From: Saccharopolyspora dendranthemae
GTDB taxonomy: Bacteria > Actinomycetota > Actinomycetes > Mycobacteriales > Pseudonocardiaceae
DNA: 64,000 nt
Assembly (NCBI RefSeq): GCF_007829955.1
Contig: NZ_VIWX01000008.1
Location: forward strand, 44,234-108,233
Direction: 5' to 3'
Made by a program: the position numbers and the translations under genes. The notes beneath the pieces are model-generated. The model searched no databases, had not been told where the DNA came from, and worked only from the letters and a program-made list of their open reading frames with translations. Positions 33,682-43,028 of the stretch are shown piece after piece (position 1 is the stretch's first letter; every line of letters starts with the position of its first letter).

Positions 33682-35795
33682 GCACGTACGACGAATCCCT
33701 GCCTGCGCAGCGGCAGTCGGGAGCGGTCGAGTCGGCCGTGTTCGACGCCGAACTGATCGACGACGTCCCGCAGGCTCCGAGCCTGACCCGGTGGCAGAGG
33801 TTCATGAACTGGTGGCAGCGTTCACGACACGTGCCGCTCGCGCTGAAATCTCGGCACGCGGCCAAGAACGGTCTGCTGCGCCTCGCAGGGGTGTTGCTGT
33901 GGTCGCCGTGGTGGTTCGTGAGCGCAGTCGGACGCGGTGCAGTCGCGGTGTTCCGGACCTGGCGCAAGTGGGTCCGCGTGCACGACTACCGGGAAGCCGC
34001 GGAGCAGTCCGAGAAGCTCGCGGACAAGTTCATCGAGATCCGCGAACTCACCTTGTTCCGCTGGAAAGTCACCGGCATGACCGTGGTCGCAGTCGCCACG
34101 GCCGGAGCCATTATCTACCTGCTCTACGGCGGACGGGCGTTGTGGATCGCGGCGGCCGTCGTCGCGGTGGGGATGGCCGTGTTCGGTCGCCGCAAGGACG
34201 GCGCTCCCGGACGTACCCCGACGTTGTCCGGACCGCGCTCGCTCACGTGGATGATGGATCCGCAGATGCTCGTCGACGCGTTCCGCGACGCGAAGCTGAT
34301 CGGCAAAGACGAGTCGCTGCGGCTCGTCGAACGAGCCTCGCACGACGGTGCCGGGTGGGCCGTGACGGTCGATCTCCCCGCGACTCGCAAGGCTGCCGAC
34401 GTGATCAAGAACCGAGAAGCGCTGGCATCGGCGCTGGCGGTCGACGAGCTGCAACTGATCGTCGAGCGAGTCCGCGGCCGTGGTGGGCACGCGGGACGGG
34501 TGTTCCTGTGGGTTGCTGACAGCGATCCGTACGCCGGTCCGCCGTTGCGGTTTCCGCTGCTCGATGTTGAGCGCTGGGATGCCTGGCAGCCGATCCCGTT
34601 CGGGCGGGACGCACGGAGTCGGCGGGTGGATATGCAGCTCGTGTGGACGTCGCTGCTGATCGGAGCGATTCCCCGGCAAGGCAAGACGTTCGCAACCCGG
34701 CTACCAGCGGCGGGACTCATCCTCGACCCGCATGCGCGGCTGTACGTCTTCGACGGCAAGGGAGGTAAGGACTGGGAAGCCGCCGCGAATGTTGCCCACC
34801 GGTTCGTCTGCGGCGACGAGATCGAGCACGCCGAGAGGATCCGAGATCACCTCGTCGAGCTGGTTGCGGAGGTCCAAGCACGCTACGCCCGAATGTCCGC
34901 GCTGGATGACGACCTGTGCCCGGAATCCAAGATCACCCCAGCGATCTCGCGAGATAGCAATCTCGGTATGCCGATCACGGCCGTGATCATCGACGAGGTC
35001 CAGGTCTACCTGGAAAACCCTGCGAGAGAGGACGTAGCAGGCAAGAAGAGCACGCTCGGCGCCTACATCGCTGACTTGTTGACCTACCTCGCCCGCAAGG
35101 GGCCGGCCGTTGGCATCATCGTCATCCTGGCGACGCAGCGGCCGGACTCGACCACCATCCCGTCCCGGCTCCGTGCAGTGCTGGGATCGCGGTTCGCATT
35201 GCGGGTCATGGACTGGCGGGACTCGAACATCGTCCTCGGCGAGCAGATGAACACGCGCGGCTTCGACACGTCGACGTTGCTGCCGGGGCACAAGGGAGTC
35301 GGGATCCTGCGTCCAGACGCCGACACTGACACGGGCGCGGACATGATCGCGAAGACGGTGCGGACGTACTTCATGGCCAACCCGGACTGGCGGACGATCT
35401 GTGAGCGTGGCCGTGCTCTGCGACAGGAAGCCGGAACGCTCACGGGTCACGCAGCGGGCGACGACGAACAGCGGGCCGTCGACCCAGCTGCCGTGTTGAA
35501 GGCGCTCGGCAGCGGCACACCCACCGAGCAAGAGCCCGAGACGGTCCCGGAGCCGCTCGCGTCGGTGCTCGACTACCTGGGCGACGACCTCGACGACCGC
35601 GAGTTCGTCCCGACCGCCGAGCTGGTCGCAGCTCTCGACGTTGAACCGACCATGTTCGGCCGACAGATGGGCGAGTGCGGATGCCAGCCTCGGCGCGGTC
35701 GAGCCGCGTCTGAGGACGGCACAATTCGGCAGGTGCGCGGCTACTACACCGCAGACCTCCGCAAAGCAGCCGAAAATAGCGCCTACGAAGAATGA
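33678..35795 (+). CDS. tra: FtsK/SpoIIIE-type conjugal DNA translocase (TraB/TraSA-like)
   Basis: The 705-aa protein has N-terminal membrane helices (about 130-175). An FtsK-type motor follows, with Walker A GAIPRQGKT at 329-337, Walker B ITAVIIDEVQ near 440, and an ILATQRPDSTTIPSRLRA sensor segment. A C-terminal winged-helix-like region (FVPTAELVAALDVEPTMFG) may bind DNA. In streptomycete-type conjugation one such hexamer moves double-stranded DNA into the recipient. This is the last gene of the coupled operon. Confidence 0.94.
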   Translation: MSTYDESLPAQRQSGAVESAVFDAELIDDVPQAPSLTRWQRFMNWWQRSRHVPLALKSRHAAKNGLLRLAGVLLWSPWWFVSAVGRGAVAVFRTWRKWVRVHDYREAAEQSEKLADKFIEIRELTLFRWKVTGMTVVAVATAGAIIYLLYGGRALWIAAAVVAVGMAVFGRRKDGAPGRTPTLSGPRSLTWMMDPQMLVDAFRDAKLIGKDESLRLVERASHDGAGWAVTVDLPATRKAADVIKNREALASALAVDELQLIVERVRGRGGHAGRVFLWVADSDPYAGPPLRFPLLDVERWDAWQPIPFGRDARSRRVDMQLVWTSLLIGAIPRQGKTFATRLPAAGLILDPHARLYVFDGKGGKDWEAAANVAHRFVCGDEIEHAERIRDHLVELVAEVQARYARMSALDDDLCPESKITPAISRDSNLGMPITAVIIDEVQVYLENPAREDVAGKKSTLGAYIADLLTYLARKGPAVGIIVILATQRPDSTTIPSRLRAVLGSRFALRVMDWRDSNIVLGEQMNTRGFDTSTLLPGHKGVGILRPDADTDTGADMIAKTVRTYFMANPDWRTICERGRALRQEAGTLTGHAAGDDEQRAVDPAAVLKALGSGTPTEQEPETVPEPLASVLDYLGDDLDDREFVPTAELVAALDVEPTMFGRQMGECGCQPRRGRAASEDGTIRQVRGYYTADLRKAAENSAYEE

Positions 35796-35903
35796 AATTG
35801 GCGATCCACCTTAGGGGGATCACATTTCGCCGAGTTGGTTCCGACGTCTGTGGCTCGTATGGGAGCCTCGGGCCAATGACCAAGCGTCGACGAGAGGTAC
35901 TAC

Positions 35904-36278
35904 GTGCGCTACGGCGGAAAAAGGGAACAGGAAGTTTTCGCCGCTCCTGACTCGGCAACTTCGTCGGGGGTAATCGAACCTGGCAATTCGGATATGGAAG
36001 ATCGATCTGACGAGAACCCGCGTCAGCAGGTATTCATTCCGTCCGAACGAGCTCAGGGCGGTGGTGCAGACGTGAAGCTGGAGTTGCGGCGTACGGAAGA
36101 GGGGCAGCTGGCCTTGCTCTGTTACGAGTCGCTGGACCTGCTTCTCAGTGCATGTGGAAACCAGCAGCCCTGGGTTTCGGTCTATCGCCAGCAGGTGGAG
36201 GAAGTTCAACGCACCACTGCGGCCGAGGTTGTGTTGTGGAATGCGTTGCTGCCTGAGGAAGCGCGGAAGGACGACTGA
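35904..36278 (+). CDS. SAV_915-family protein
   Basis: The 124-aa protein has the family core: QVFIPSERAQGG, then LELRRTEEGQLALLCYESLDLLLSACGNQQPWVSV and VLWNALLPEEAR. The family often accompanies WXG100/ESX genes in actinomycetes; its function is unknown. GTG 35904 follows GAGGT. It begins a four-gene cargo cluster (35904-38478) on the plus strand, 13 bp before the next gene. Confidence 0.8.
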   Translation: MRYGGKREQEVFAAPDSATSSGVIEPGNSDMEDRSDENPRQQVFIPSERAQGGGADVKLELRRTEEGQLALLCYESLDLLLSACGNQQPWVSVYRQQVEEVQRTTAAEVVLWNALLPEEARKDD

Positions 36279-36291
36279 GAGAAGGCGAATT

Positions 36292-36579
36292 ATGGGGGAC
36301 AAGTTCTACGTAGACCCGGACGGTCTAACGGGTGTGATCGGTTCCATGCAACATAGCAGCGATGCGATGGGCCGTGGCTCGGATAGCCCGCCGAATCCGG
36401 CCGACGCGGGGGATTCCACCGAGGCTTCCGCGAAAGTCCTTGAGCTGCTGTTGGAACAAACCGCCGGAGCAGTACACGCTGTCGATGAGCTCGTTGAGCG
36501 GGTGACGCAAGTCCGCGATGAGTACGTGACCGGTGACCACGCCGGTGCCGAAAAGATCTCTCAGATCAACCCAAGCTAA
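36292..36579 (+). CDS. ESX/EspC-like small helical protein
   Basis: The 95-aa protein has two helices around a DAGDSTEASAKVLELL turn and ends YVTGDHAGAEKISQINPS, like EspC-type partners of type VII effectors. No classical WxG is present. No signal peptide. It lies directly before a WXG-domain effector gene. Confidence 0.68.
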   Translation: MGDKFYVDPDGLTGVIGSMQHSSDAMGRGSDSPPNPADAGDSTEASAKVLELLLEQTAGAVHAVDELVERVTQVRDEYVTGDHAGAEKISQINPS

Positions 36580-36617
36580 AGACGATTGCGATCCGCGGAG
36601 CATTCATTGGAGGGCAC

Positions 36618-37856
36618 ATGGGCGGCGTGAGCACGCGAGTTGAGGGAAATCCGGGATCGCTGCGTGACACTGCGACCAAGTGCACGCAACTTGCTGGTTT
36701 GCTCGACACCGAGGCCGCTTCTATACACCGCACATCGGGTGAGTCTGAGCATGCGTGGAAAGGTGACGCCGCCGATAAGGGGCGTACCTTCATCAAAGAA
36801 TCAGCGAAAACGATCGACACTGTCGTCACGGCCGCGCGGAAGATCTCGGGCGCCCACGACCGGCTCGCCCAGGACCTTGACGGGGTAATCAGCCGAGTGA
36901 ACCAGGCGCGAGAGTTGGCCCAGAAGGGGAAACTCGCCGTCACCAACGCTGAAATTCTGCCTCCTGGCCCAGTGCCGGGTCCTGCGCCAGCCGCGCCCCA
37001 ACGCCCGACGTCTGAGAAGGCATCGGGGCAGCACCAAAATGCGGTGGCCGCACATGGAGCGGCTCTGGCCGATTACCAGGCCAAGAAGAAGGCATTCGAC
37101 GAGGCGTCCACGACAGTGGATCAAGCTCGGCAGGACGAACGCGACGCTCACCACCGCTTTCAAGAAGCTGTACGCGAACCGAGCACTCTCTTGGAGACCG
37201 TCAAGGGAGGGCTGCTGTTCAGCTCGCTCGGTGTCATGCGGACTTTGGCCAGCAGTCCCAATGCCAACGTAGCGAAATACAGCGATGAAGCCCGGAAACT
37301 CGGCCGTGCGGCGTCCGTGGCCAAGACCATCGCCTCAAACCCGAACATGTCACCCGACCGGCGCGCAGTGGCTCGGATGCTCTTCTTTGAGCGTGAGTTT
37401 CCCGCCATGCGCGCTACCACCAACACGCTGAGCAGCTGGTCGATCGACCGCCATGTGCCATTGCCGGAAAGTGTCAAGACCATGATCGCTGCTGCACCTG
37501 GCGAGGAGCTGGCAGCGAAGGGGTCGAACGGTTTCCTGCGCGGCGTGGGCTCGGTCGCCAAGGCGTTTCCGTACTCGGCCATCGCTCTCACCGGGGTGAG
37601 TACCAGCGTTTCGATCGCTAACGGAACACCATCTGATAAGGCCGTCGTATCGAACGTGAGCAGCACGGCTCTTTCCACTGGTGCGTTCGTGGGGGCCGAG
37701 GCCGGCTTGGTCGCCCTCGGCGTGGCCGGCGGCCCGGCTACTCTGGCGGCGGTCGGTGCCGGCGTTGTGGTATCGGCTGGCGTGAGCTGGTTCATGGACA
37801 ACCACTACGACGATATGAAGAAGGGTGCCAGCGACCTCTGGCACGACATCACGTGA
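36618..37856 (+). CDS. WXG-domain putative type VII effector with glycine-rich hydrophobic C-terminus
   Basis: The 412-aa protein has an N-terminal WXG100-like hairpin (about 1-100) with the turn HAWKGDAADKGR. A Pro-rich linker and a coiled-coil segment (about 130-190) follow. The C-terminal region (about 315-400) is rich in small hydrophobic residues (ALGVAGGPATLAAVGAGVVV), like membrane-inserting glycine zippers. No catalytic domain recognised. ATG 36618 follows GGAGGG. The genes before (SAV_915, ESX-like) and after (membrane protein) make this look like an effector with partner and immunity genes, carried as cargo on the element. Confidence 0.7.
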   Translation: MGGVSTRVEGNPGSLRDTATKCTQLAGLLDTEAASIHRTSGESEHAWKGDAADKGRTFIKESAKTIDTVVTAARKISGAHDRLAQDLDGVISRVNQARELAQKGKLAVTNAEILPPGPVPGPAPAAPQRPTSEKASGQHQNAVAAHGAALADYQAKKKAFDEASTTVDQARQDERDAHHRFQEAVREPSTLLETVKGGLLFSSLGVMRTLASSPNANVAKYSDEARKLGRAASVAKTIASNPNMSPDRRAVARMLFFEREFPAMRATTNTLSSWSIDRHVPLPESVKTMIAAAPGEELAAKGSNGFLRGVGSVAKAFPYSAIALTGVSTSVSIANGTPSDKAVVSNVSSTALSTGAFVGAEAGLVALGVAGGPATLAAVGAGVVVSAGVSWFMDNHYDDMKKGASDLWHDIT

Positions 37857-37866
37857 TCGGACGGGT

Positions 37867-38478
37867 ATGGACCGCACTGACCAGCTGCCGCCCAAACCGG
37901 ACCCGCAGACCGGGCAACCGCGCCCGCCCTCCGCTCCGTTGGTGGAGAGCATGGGCAAGGAGCCCGACGAGCGGTCACGGGAAACCAGCAGCAAGCGAAA
38001 GCCGAAACCGCCGGAAGGGCGCGGCCCGACCTTGGAGTGGTACCAGCCCCGTAGAGGGCCGGTCCTGATCTCCGCTGTCATCGTCGCCATCGGAATCGTC
38101 GCGCTGGCTGCGCTTCAGAACTGGACGATGCAAGGGCTGCTGGCCTGGTACGTGTGGCCATGGCCCCTCGCCTTTGTGGCCATCATGTACTTCAAGTTCC
38201 GCGGTCGAGTGATCGCGGGCGGAGCGGATTGGTACTTCGACGGCAAGCACTGGGTCGATACCTACGACCTGAAGCAGGTCAAGGTGAACACCGGGCCGGG
38301 CCGACTCGATCTTGTGCTGAAAGACCGGTCGGAACGGATCGTTGTGACGACCTGCTTGGTGATCGAGTCGAACCGCAAGCTCTGGGACCTCGTGTACAAC
38401 GGCATCGCACACTCCGCTCAGGACCATCACGTGGAGACCAACCAGGCGGCCCGGCAGTACCTCCACCTGCCGTTGTGA
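37867..38478 (+). CDS. Membrane protein next to the putative effector; possible immunity protein
   Basis: The 203-aa protein has a long basic, Pro-rich N-terminus, then two membrane helices (about 70-115). A C-terminal beta-rich domain (WYFDGKHWVDTYDLKQVKVN, LDLVLKDRSERIVVTTC) resembles bacterial PH domains. It begins 10 bp after the effector gene. Immunity to a membrane-active effector is a reasonable guess from position and topology only. Confidence 0.65.
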   Translation: MDRTDQLPPKPDPQTGQPRPPSAPLVESMGKEPDERSRETSSKRKPKPPEGRGPTLEWYQPRRGPVLISAVIVAIGIVALAALQNWTMQGLLAWYVWPWPLAFVAIMYFKFRGRVIAGGADWYFDGKHWVDTYDLKQVKVNTGPGRLDLVLKDRSERIVVTTCLVIESNRKLWDLVYNGIAHSAQDHHVETNQAARQYLHLPL

Positions 38479-38715
38479 TGTGGCTGTGGGCTGATGCACA
38501 CCGGCAGCACGGACGCGTTTGATAGCGGCCGGACGGGTGTCACGGCGAGGGCGTAACCCGTCACCGACCTATGAACCCGTCCTCAGCGGCAGGACAGGCC
38601 GAGAAGGTCGCTGAACAGGGAAGACAAGAACTGGGACGGGTGGGACGGGTTACTACGAACCCGTCCCACCCGTCCCGTTCGTGGTGTCGTCGCCAACCTG
38701 TAGAGGTTGGCGCGG

Positions 38716-38931
38716 TTACGTGTCCCGATCTGTCTCCGTGGCGCCGTCGATGACGTGCGGTGTCTGCTGCTGTTCCTCCCGAAGCAGCGCGATCACGGAT
38801 TCGAGCAGGTCGATCACACAGGCAATGTCGACCTGGTCGGCTCGCCCAGCTCCGATCTCGAACGCGAGATCGTCGAGCAACCATTGAGTCTTGCGCAGCA
38901 ACACCGCCAGAGCGGCCGATCGGGTCGTCAT
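38716..38931 (-). CDS. Small hypothetical protein (71 aa)
   Basis: Helical, leucine-rich small protein (AVLLRKTQWLLDDLAFEIG, VIDLLESVIALLREEQQQ). Its start overlaps the stop of the zinc-finger-like gene by 4 bp (ATGA on the minus strand), so the two are one operon. No family recognised. Confidence 0.6.
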   Translation of the reverse strand: MTTRSAALAVLLRKTQWLLDDLAFEIGAGRADQVDIACVIDLLESVIALLREEQQQTPHVIDGATETDRDT

Positions 38932-39140
38932 GACTCGCTCGCCGCGAGCAGATGCGCACTCTCATTGCAGCTGACGCAGGTCTCCCACAACCACGCCAGT
39001 TCGCTCGGCTCGGCGACCTCAACGGACTGGCCGCACAGCGTCTCGATCTGCTCGGACACCGGATAGAGCCGAGTGAGTCGACGGCGGTCGGTCGTCGCGT
39101 GTCGCTTCCCCTCAGCGGGTGTCCAGCGAAACGGGTGCAT
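38928..39140 (-). CDS. Small zinc-finger-like protein (70 aa)
   Basis: Starts MHPFRWTPAEGKRHAT. Three cysteines in ETLCGQ and WETCVSCNESAHL, with His near the end, form a probable zinc site. Proteins of this look often sit beside XRE/TPR regulators on Pseudonocardiaceae elements, and here a divergent XRE/TPR gene starts 250 bp away. DNA- or protein-binding partner of that regulator is an inference. Confidence 0.65.
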   Translation of the reverse strand: MHPFRWTPAEGKRHATTDRRRLTRLYPVSEQIETLCGQSVEVAEPSELAWLWETCVSCNESAHLLAASES

Positions 39141-39393
39141 GGCTGTCCCTGTACGTCGATGCCTGTTCGGTACGCACGTGGCCCGTGCCCGACTGGGGGC
39201 CATCGGCACGGGCCACGCCCGGGAGTCCGGCGACGGCGCCGAAGCGCGGAGAGGGCGCTGCCGCTGGACTGACGTGTGACCGGCCGGTCAGCGGCGTGTC
39301 ACACTGAAATAAGCGTCTCACCTCGCCAATATCGGCGGAACGACATCAACACGACATGCGGACGACATGCACGAGCGAACGGGGGTAGACACG

Positions 39394-40512
39394 GTGCGAC
39401 CGCCTCGTACGGTGCTCGAACAGAAGATCAGGGAACGACGCCAGACACTCGAAGAGTTCACCGAGTACGCAGAACGCTTCGCCCGCGAGCACGATGAACC
39501 CGGAACACTCAGCCTGCGGCACCTGCAACGGCTGATCACAGGACGCGGCCCCAACGGGCAGCCGCTCGGACCAGTCCGGGCCGTGACGGCACGCCTGCTC
39601 GAACGGATCTTCGGGCTGTCGATCGACGAGCTGCTGTCACCGCCACCGTGCGACGACGAGACCTCCGAACTACGACAGATGCTCGACGTCTCGCGCCGAA
39701 TCGACGGAACGCTTCTGGGCCTTCTCCGCGGACAGCTCGACTCGATACGCCGCGTCGACCGGCAACTCGGCGCAGTCGTCGCATACGAGGAAGTCGGGGC
39801 AAAGGCGAGCCAAGTCGAGAAGCTCTTCACCCACAGCTTGCCCGGAAACACCCGTCAGCAACTCGCCGTCATCCTCACCGAACTCCACACGCTCGCAGGC
39901 TGGCAAGCCCTCGACCTCGGGAAGACGCAAAGGTCCTGGCAGCACTACGAGCGGGCGAAACAGGGCGCACGAGAGACCGGCAGCGAGTCGTACGAAATCC
40001 ACACAGCAGCCGAACAGGCCTTCGTGCTTCTTGACCTCGGCGAAACCACGAAGGCTGTCCGCCTGCTGCACGCAATGCGGGGGCGGGCGAATTCTGAGTG
40101 CCCGCAGCTCCTACGTTCTTGGCTCGCTGCCGCATACGGCGAGGCACTCGCTGCGCGTCATCAACCAAGCGAGAGCCTCCGAGCGTTCGATGACGCTGCT
40201 GAACTCCTCCCGGTCGAGCCGAGTGCCCCCGGCAGCCCATACGTGGTGCTTAGTTCTGTGCACCTCGATCGCTGGCGGGGACACGCACTCGCCAGCTTTG
40301 CGGACCCAACCGCGGTCGGCGTGCTGTCGCGCGCACTGGGCGAACTCGACCCGAGTTTCACCCGCGCCGAGACTGCATTGCGCGTGGACCTCGCGACCGC
40401 CTTGCGGTCCGCAGGCGAAGACAAGGCGCTACGAGCCGAGGTTGACCAAGCGAAGCGTCTCGCCGTCACTATCGGTTCAGTCCGCCAGCAAAGAAGACTT
40501 GCTTTGATGTAA
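39394..40512 (+). CDS. Second XRE-family regulator with TPR-like region
   Basis: The 372-aa protein has an N-terminal HTH-like region (KIRERRQTLEEFTEYAERFA, SLRHLQRLITGRG). The helical region (TLAGWQALDLGKTQRSWQHYERAK, AEQAFVLLDLGETTKAVRLL) is alignable with 30177-31304. The two differ most in the DNA-binding part, suggesting different operators. GTG 39394 follows GGGGG at 7 bases; ATG 39367 is possible. It is divergent from the zinc-finger-like pair. Confidence 0.82.
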   Translation: MRPPRTVLEQKIRERRQTLEEFTEYAERFAREHDEPGTLSLRHLQRLITGRGPNGQPLGPVRAVTARLLERIFGLSIDELLSPPPCDDETSELRQMLDVSRRIDGTLLGLLRGQLDSIRRVDRQLGAVVAYEEVGAKASQVEKLFTHSLPGNTRQQLAVILTELHTLAGWQALDLGKTQRSWQHYERAKQGARETGSESYEIHTAAEQAFVLLDLGETTKAVRLLHAMRGRANSECPQLLRSWLAAAYGEALAARHQPSESLRAFDDAAELLPVEPSAPGSPYVVLSSVHLDRWRGHALASFADPTAVGVLSRALGELDPSFTRAETALRVDLATALRSAGEDKALRAEVDQAKRLAVTIGSVRQQRRLALM

Positions 40513-40524
40513 ACGGTTGGTGGG

Positions 40525-41085
40525 CTATTTGACCATCTTGTCTCGTCGGCGTCGTAGCTTTTGGGCTTGTGGATCGACTCCGAGATCCAGGCGGACGGCT
40601 TCACGGAACGCAGCTGCCGCTTCGAGGACAGCCAGATCGTAGGCGTACTTGTGATCCGAGTACGCAAATTCCGCCGCCGACTTGTCCTCCGCATGTTTGA
40701 ACGCGAGTATCAAGTCAAAACACCTTGTGTGGAAAGTGGCGAGGGCTTCGCGTAGCTCGTCGGCGCGCTCTAGCACGTCGGGCGGCGCAATGATGTAGAG
40801 AAGCTCGTGAGCTCTGGCCAGATCTTTCCTGCGCTCCTCAACAGTCGGCCGTTCGGGCTCACCGCTGTCATGCGTGTCCATTTTGACAGAGAACTCTCGC
40901 ATCTGCCATACGGCGGCGAGGAAGTCCGTATAGGCTTCCCTGCGGTCTTGCATCCATCGTGTGGCGTCCTCGCGAAGGGCCTTGGTTTTTTCGGTTCTAC
41001 GCGCGAAAAACTGCGCAATTAGGACACCGGAAAGGGTTGCGACGGCGGTGATGAGATTGCCGATCCACTGAAGTTGTCCAGACAT
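40525..41085 (-). CDS. Single-pass membrane protein of unknown function (186 aa)
   Basis: One N-terminal helix (LQWIGNLITAVATLSGVLIA) with the N-terminus outside is followed by a charged helical cytoplasmic part (RRTEKTKALREDATRWMQDRREAY, then ELREALATFHTRCFDLI). Similar small proteins are common on actinomycete elements. Several in-frame ATGs make the start uncertain by up to about 10 residues. It converges with the XRE/TPR regulator, 12 bp apart. Confidence 0.65.
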   Translation of the reverse strand: MSGQLQWIGNLITAVATLSGVLIAQFFARRTEKTKALREDATRWMQDRREAYTDFLAAVWQMREFSVKMDTHDSGEPERPTVEERRKDLARAHELLYIIAPPDVLERADELREALATFHTRCFDLILAFKHAEDKSAAEFAYSDHKYAYDLAVLEAAAAFREAVRLDLGVDPQAQKLRRRRDKMVK

Positions 41086-41485
41086 GATCACCATCTTATG
41101 GATACCCACAAACATGCGGCCAGGTTTCGGCGCGAAGGGCTTGACGTACGGCTCACGTGGTAACGCGACTTGAGCAGCGTGTGTCTCGCGTCTGCTCAGG
41201 TGAGCTGAGTACCGGTGTGCGGTGAACGATTCTTCGGTTCCCGGGGCCACTTCGAGGCGTTCCCTGCGGGGGCGCCGGCAGCTTGCCCGGCGCGCACGCA
41301 GGTGCGGCTCAGCAGGCATCGCCCCCAATGAAGTAGTGAAAGTTTAAACACACGGGATCCAGTAGCAGCCCGAGGCGCCTGCACCGGTCTTGAGCGTGTC
41401 TACACGCGTGCTGGCGGACTCGTCCACTTGAGTGAACTCATTGTCTTTAAGCCTGGAACCACTGAACTATCAGTAGTGTTTCGCG
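41086..41485. other. 400-bp gap without a supported gene
   Basis: No ribosome sites or protein-like frames seen. The right half becomes AT-richer toward the next gene. Confidence 0.45.
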
Positions 41486-42661
41486 ATGTTCGGTTGCAAA
41501 AAGGAGCGGATTCACCAAGTGCATCATGTAAGTCTTGCAATTTCGATTTGCATCTTCTACTTCGGCTTGTTTGGATGCAATTACGCTGTTCTATCAACCT
41601 TGGCTGAGTGGTCGGGGCGCGTAATAATGGGAGATGGGGCAAGGGGGTGGTTACGCCGGATTCCGCCAGTTCGAGAAATTTTCCTGGTCGTTGCAATGGC
41701 GGCTTGCCCGCCGCTTATATTCATTCAGCTCTTGGCTACTCGGTATCCATCGCGCGAGGTTTTAGTTGCCGCTGGTCTGTTCGCCGCTGTACTTTCGCTG
41801 GCTGTCCCGTTCGACGTCGCATATCGGACACCTCTACGGGAGTTTAGGGCTGGCCAATGGAATTCCACGGCATGGAAGTACTGGTTTGATGGATCGATGC
41901 GAGATAAGGCTATCCGGTGCGTGCGCGACTCTATAGTTTGGAAGAATGTCGGACGGTGTAACTCTGCTGCGCTCTTCGTGCTGGCTGTTCCAGTGGCTGC
42001 CCCTTACTTTACAGGCTCGCGCGCCTTTTCCCCTGAATGGAAGATATTGTTGAGTGATGATGGTGTGAGAATTATTGGGGAAGTCCTCCTATTTTGGATG
42101 GCAGCGGCTCTGTCTAGAAGGGTTATTGCTGAAAAGAGACTGGCGGAGGCCTGCTTCTATCGTCAGGAACCATCTGCTGACGGAGAGGTGACGTTGGTTG
42201 GACTATCTAGATGGCGATTTCCGCATCAGGAACAGGCTTTTCTGGTTGCTGTGTTGTTGGAGCGGTTTCTTCCACGTCTCCAGCCGTTCTATTCGACTGG
42301 TCACTTCCAAGAGGTTTCGGTCGCCTACTTGAACCTGGCTACATACTTGCGCGAAGAGTCTTCCCGGCAGCCCCAAAAGATAGTGCGTACCGATATGCTG
42401 CGCACGATGGCGATCACGATCGTTACGAACGAGGATCTCCTGGCTACAGCACGGCGCATATCGAGGCTCACGCCTTGCTATCATAAGGAATTTACTCCCG
42501 TTTCGAGATTCGCGCGGTTTGTCAATCGGATTAATGCGACCCTCGAGCAAAATGCAAAATCCATTGGATTGCTCCTTGCCTTGATCGTCGTCGCATACTA
42601 TTTGGTGACGGGACAGGGGGTGCAGCTTGTAGAATTCCTGAAATCGCTCGCCAGTCTGTAG
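41486..42661 (+). CDS. AT-rich multi-pass membrane protein of unknown function
   Basis: The 391-aa protein has about six hydrophobic helices (for example SLAISICIFYFGLFGC, EIFLVVAMAACPPLIFIQLL, a pair near 170-215, and LLLALIVVAYYLV at the end). A soluble segment lies at about 230-350. Codon use is AT-richer than the rest of the window, pointing to transfer from another source. No family recognised. It lies in the cargo slot next to attR. The start is uncertain, since upstream AGGAGC lies inside the reading frame. Confidence 0.6.
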   Translation: MFGCKKERIHQVHHVSLAISICIFYFGLFGCNYAVLSTLAEWSGRVIMGDGARGWLRRIPPVREIFLVVAMAACPPLIFIQLLATRYPSREVLVAAGLFAAVLSLAVPFDVAYRTPLREFRAGQWNSTAWKYWFDGSMRDKAIRCVRDSIVWKNVGRCNSAALFVLAVPVAAPYFTGSRAFSPEWKILLSDDGVRIIGEVLLFWMAAALSRRVIAEKRLAEACFYRQEPSADGEVTLVGLSRWRFPHQEQAFLVAVLLERFLPRLQPFYSTGHFQEVSVAYLNLATYLREESSRQPQKIVRTDMLRTMAITIVTNEDLLATARRISRLTPCYHKEFTPVSRFARFVNRINATLEQNAKSIGLLLALIVVAYYLVTGQGVQLVEFLKSLASL

Positions 42662-42992
42662 TCAGATGCCAATGCGTCTTGGTGTCTACTTGAGTGGTAA
42701 GGCGATCCCTTGGCGCGCCTCCAGTACTGCACATTACTTCGCTCAGGCGATTGATCGTTTCTGGTCATGAAAGGAAGTGGGGTCGTTGTGCTGATTCGGG
42801 CAGGCTGTTGAGAGCCTGCCTTCCACCTCGCGCCCGGGCCGCGTCCGCTTGTGCGGACCAGCTGTCAGCCCGCATACCTGGCCGGCCGGATGCTTGCCGG
42901 GCTCGCATGCGGCGCGGCAGGCGCCCGGAGGTCACCCAAAATGAAGTAGAGGACGTCTGAACGCGCGCAGCGCAGTAGGAGTTCGTGCGGGC
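42662..42992. other. 331-bp gap next to attR
   Basis: A small hairpin, GGCAGGCT with AGCCTGCC around 42800-42820, is present. No gene supported. Confidence 0.4.
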
Positions 42993-43028
42993 GACTGGGT
43001 GCGGGACTGGGTGCGGGACTGGGTGCGA
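42993..43028. repeat. Three 12-bp tandem repeats (GACTGGGTGCGG) near attR
   Basis: The unit occurs at 42993, 43005 and 43017; the last copy ends in A. Each unit contains TGGGTGCG, the octamer also found in 12-bp phase beside attL. After circularisation these sites would flank attP on both sides. Confidence 0.75.
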
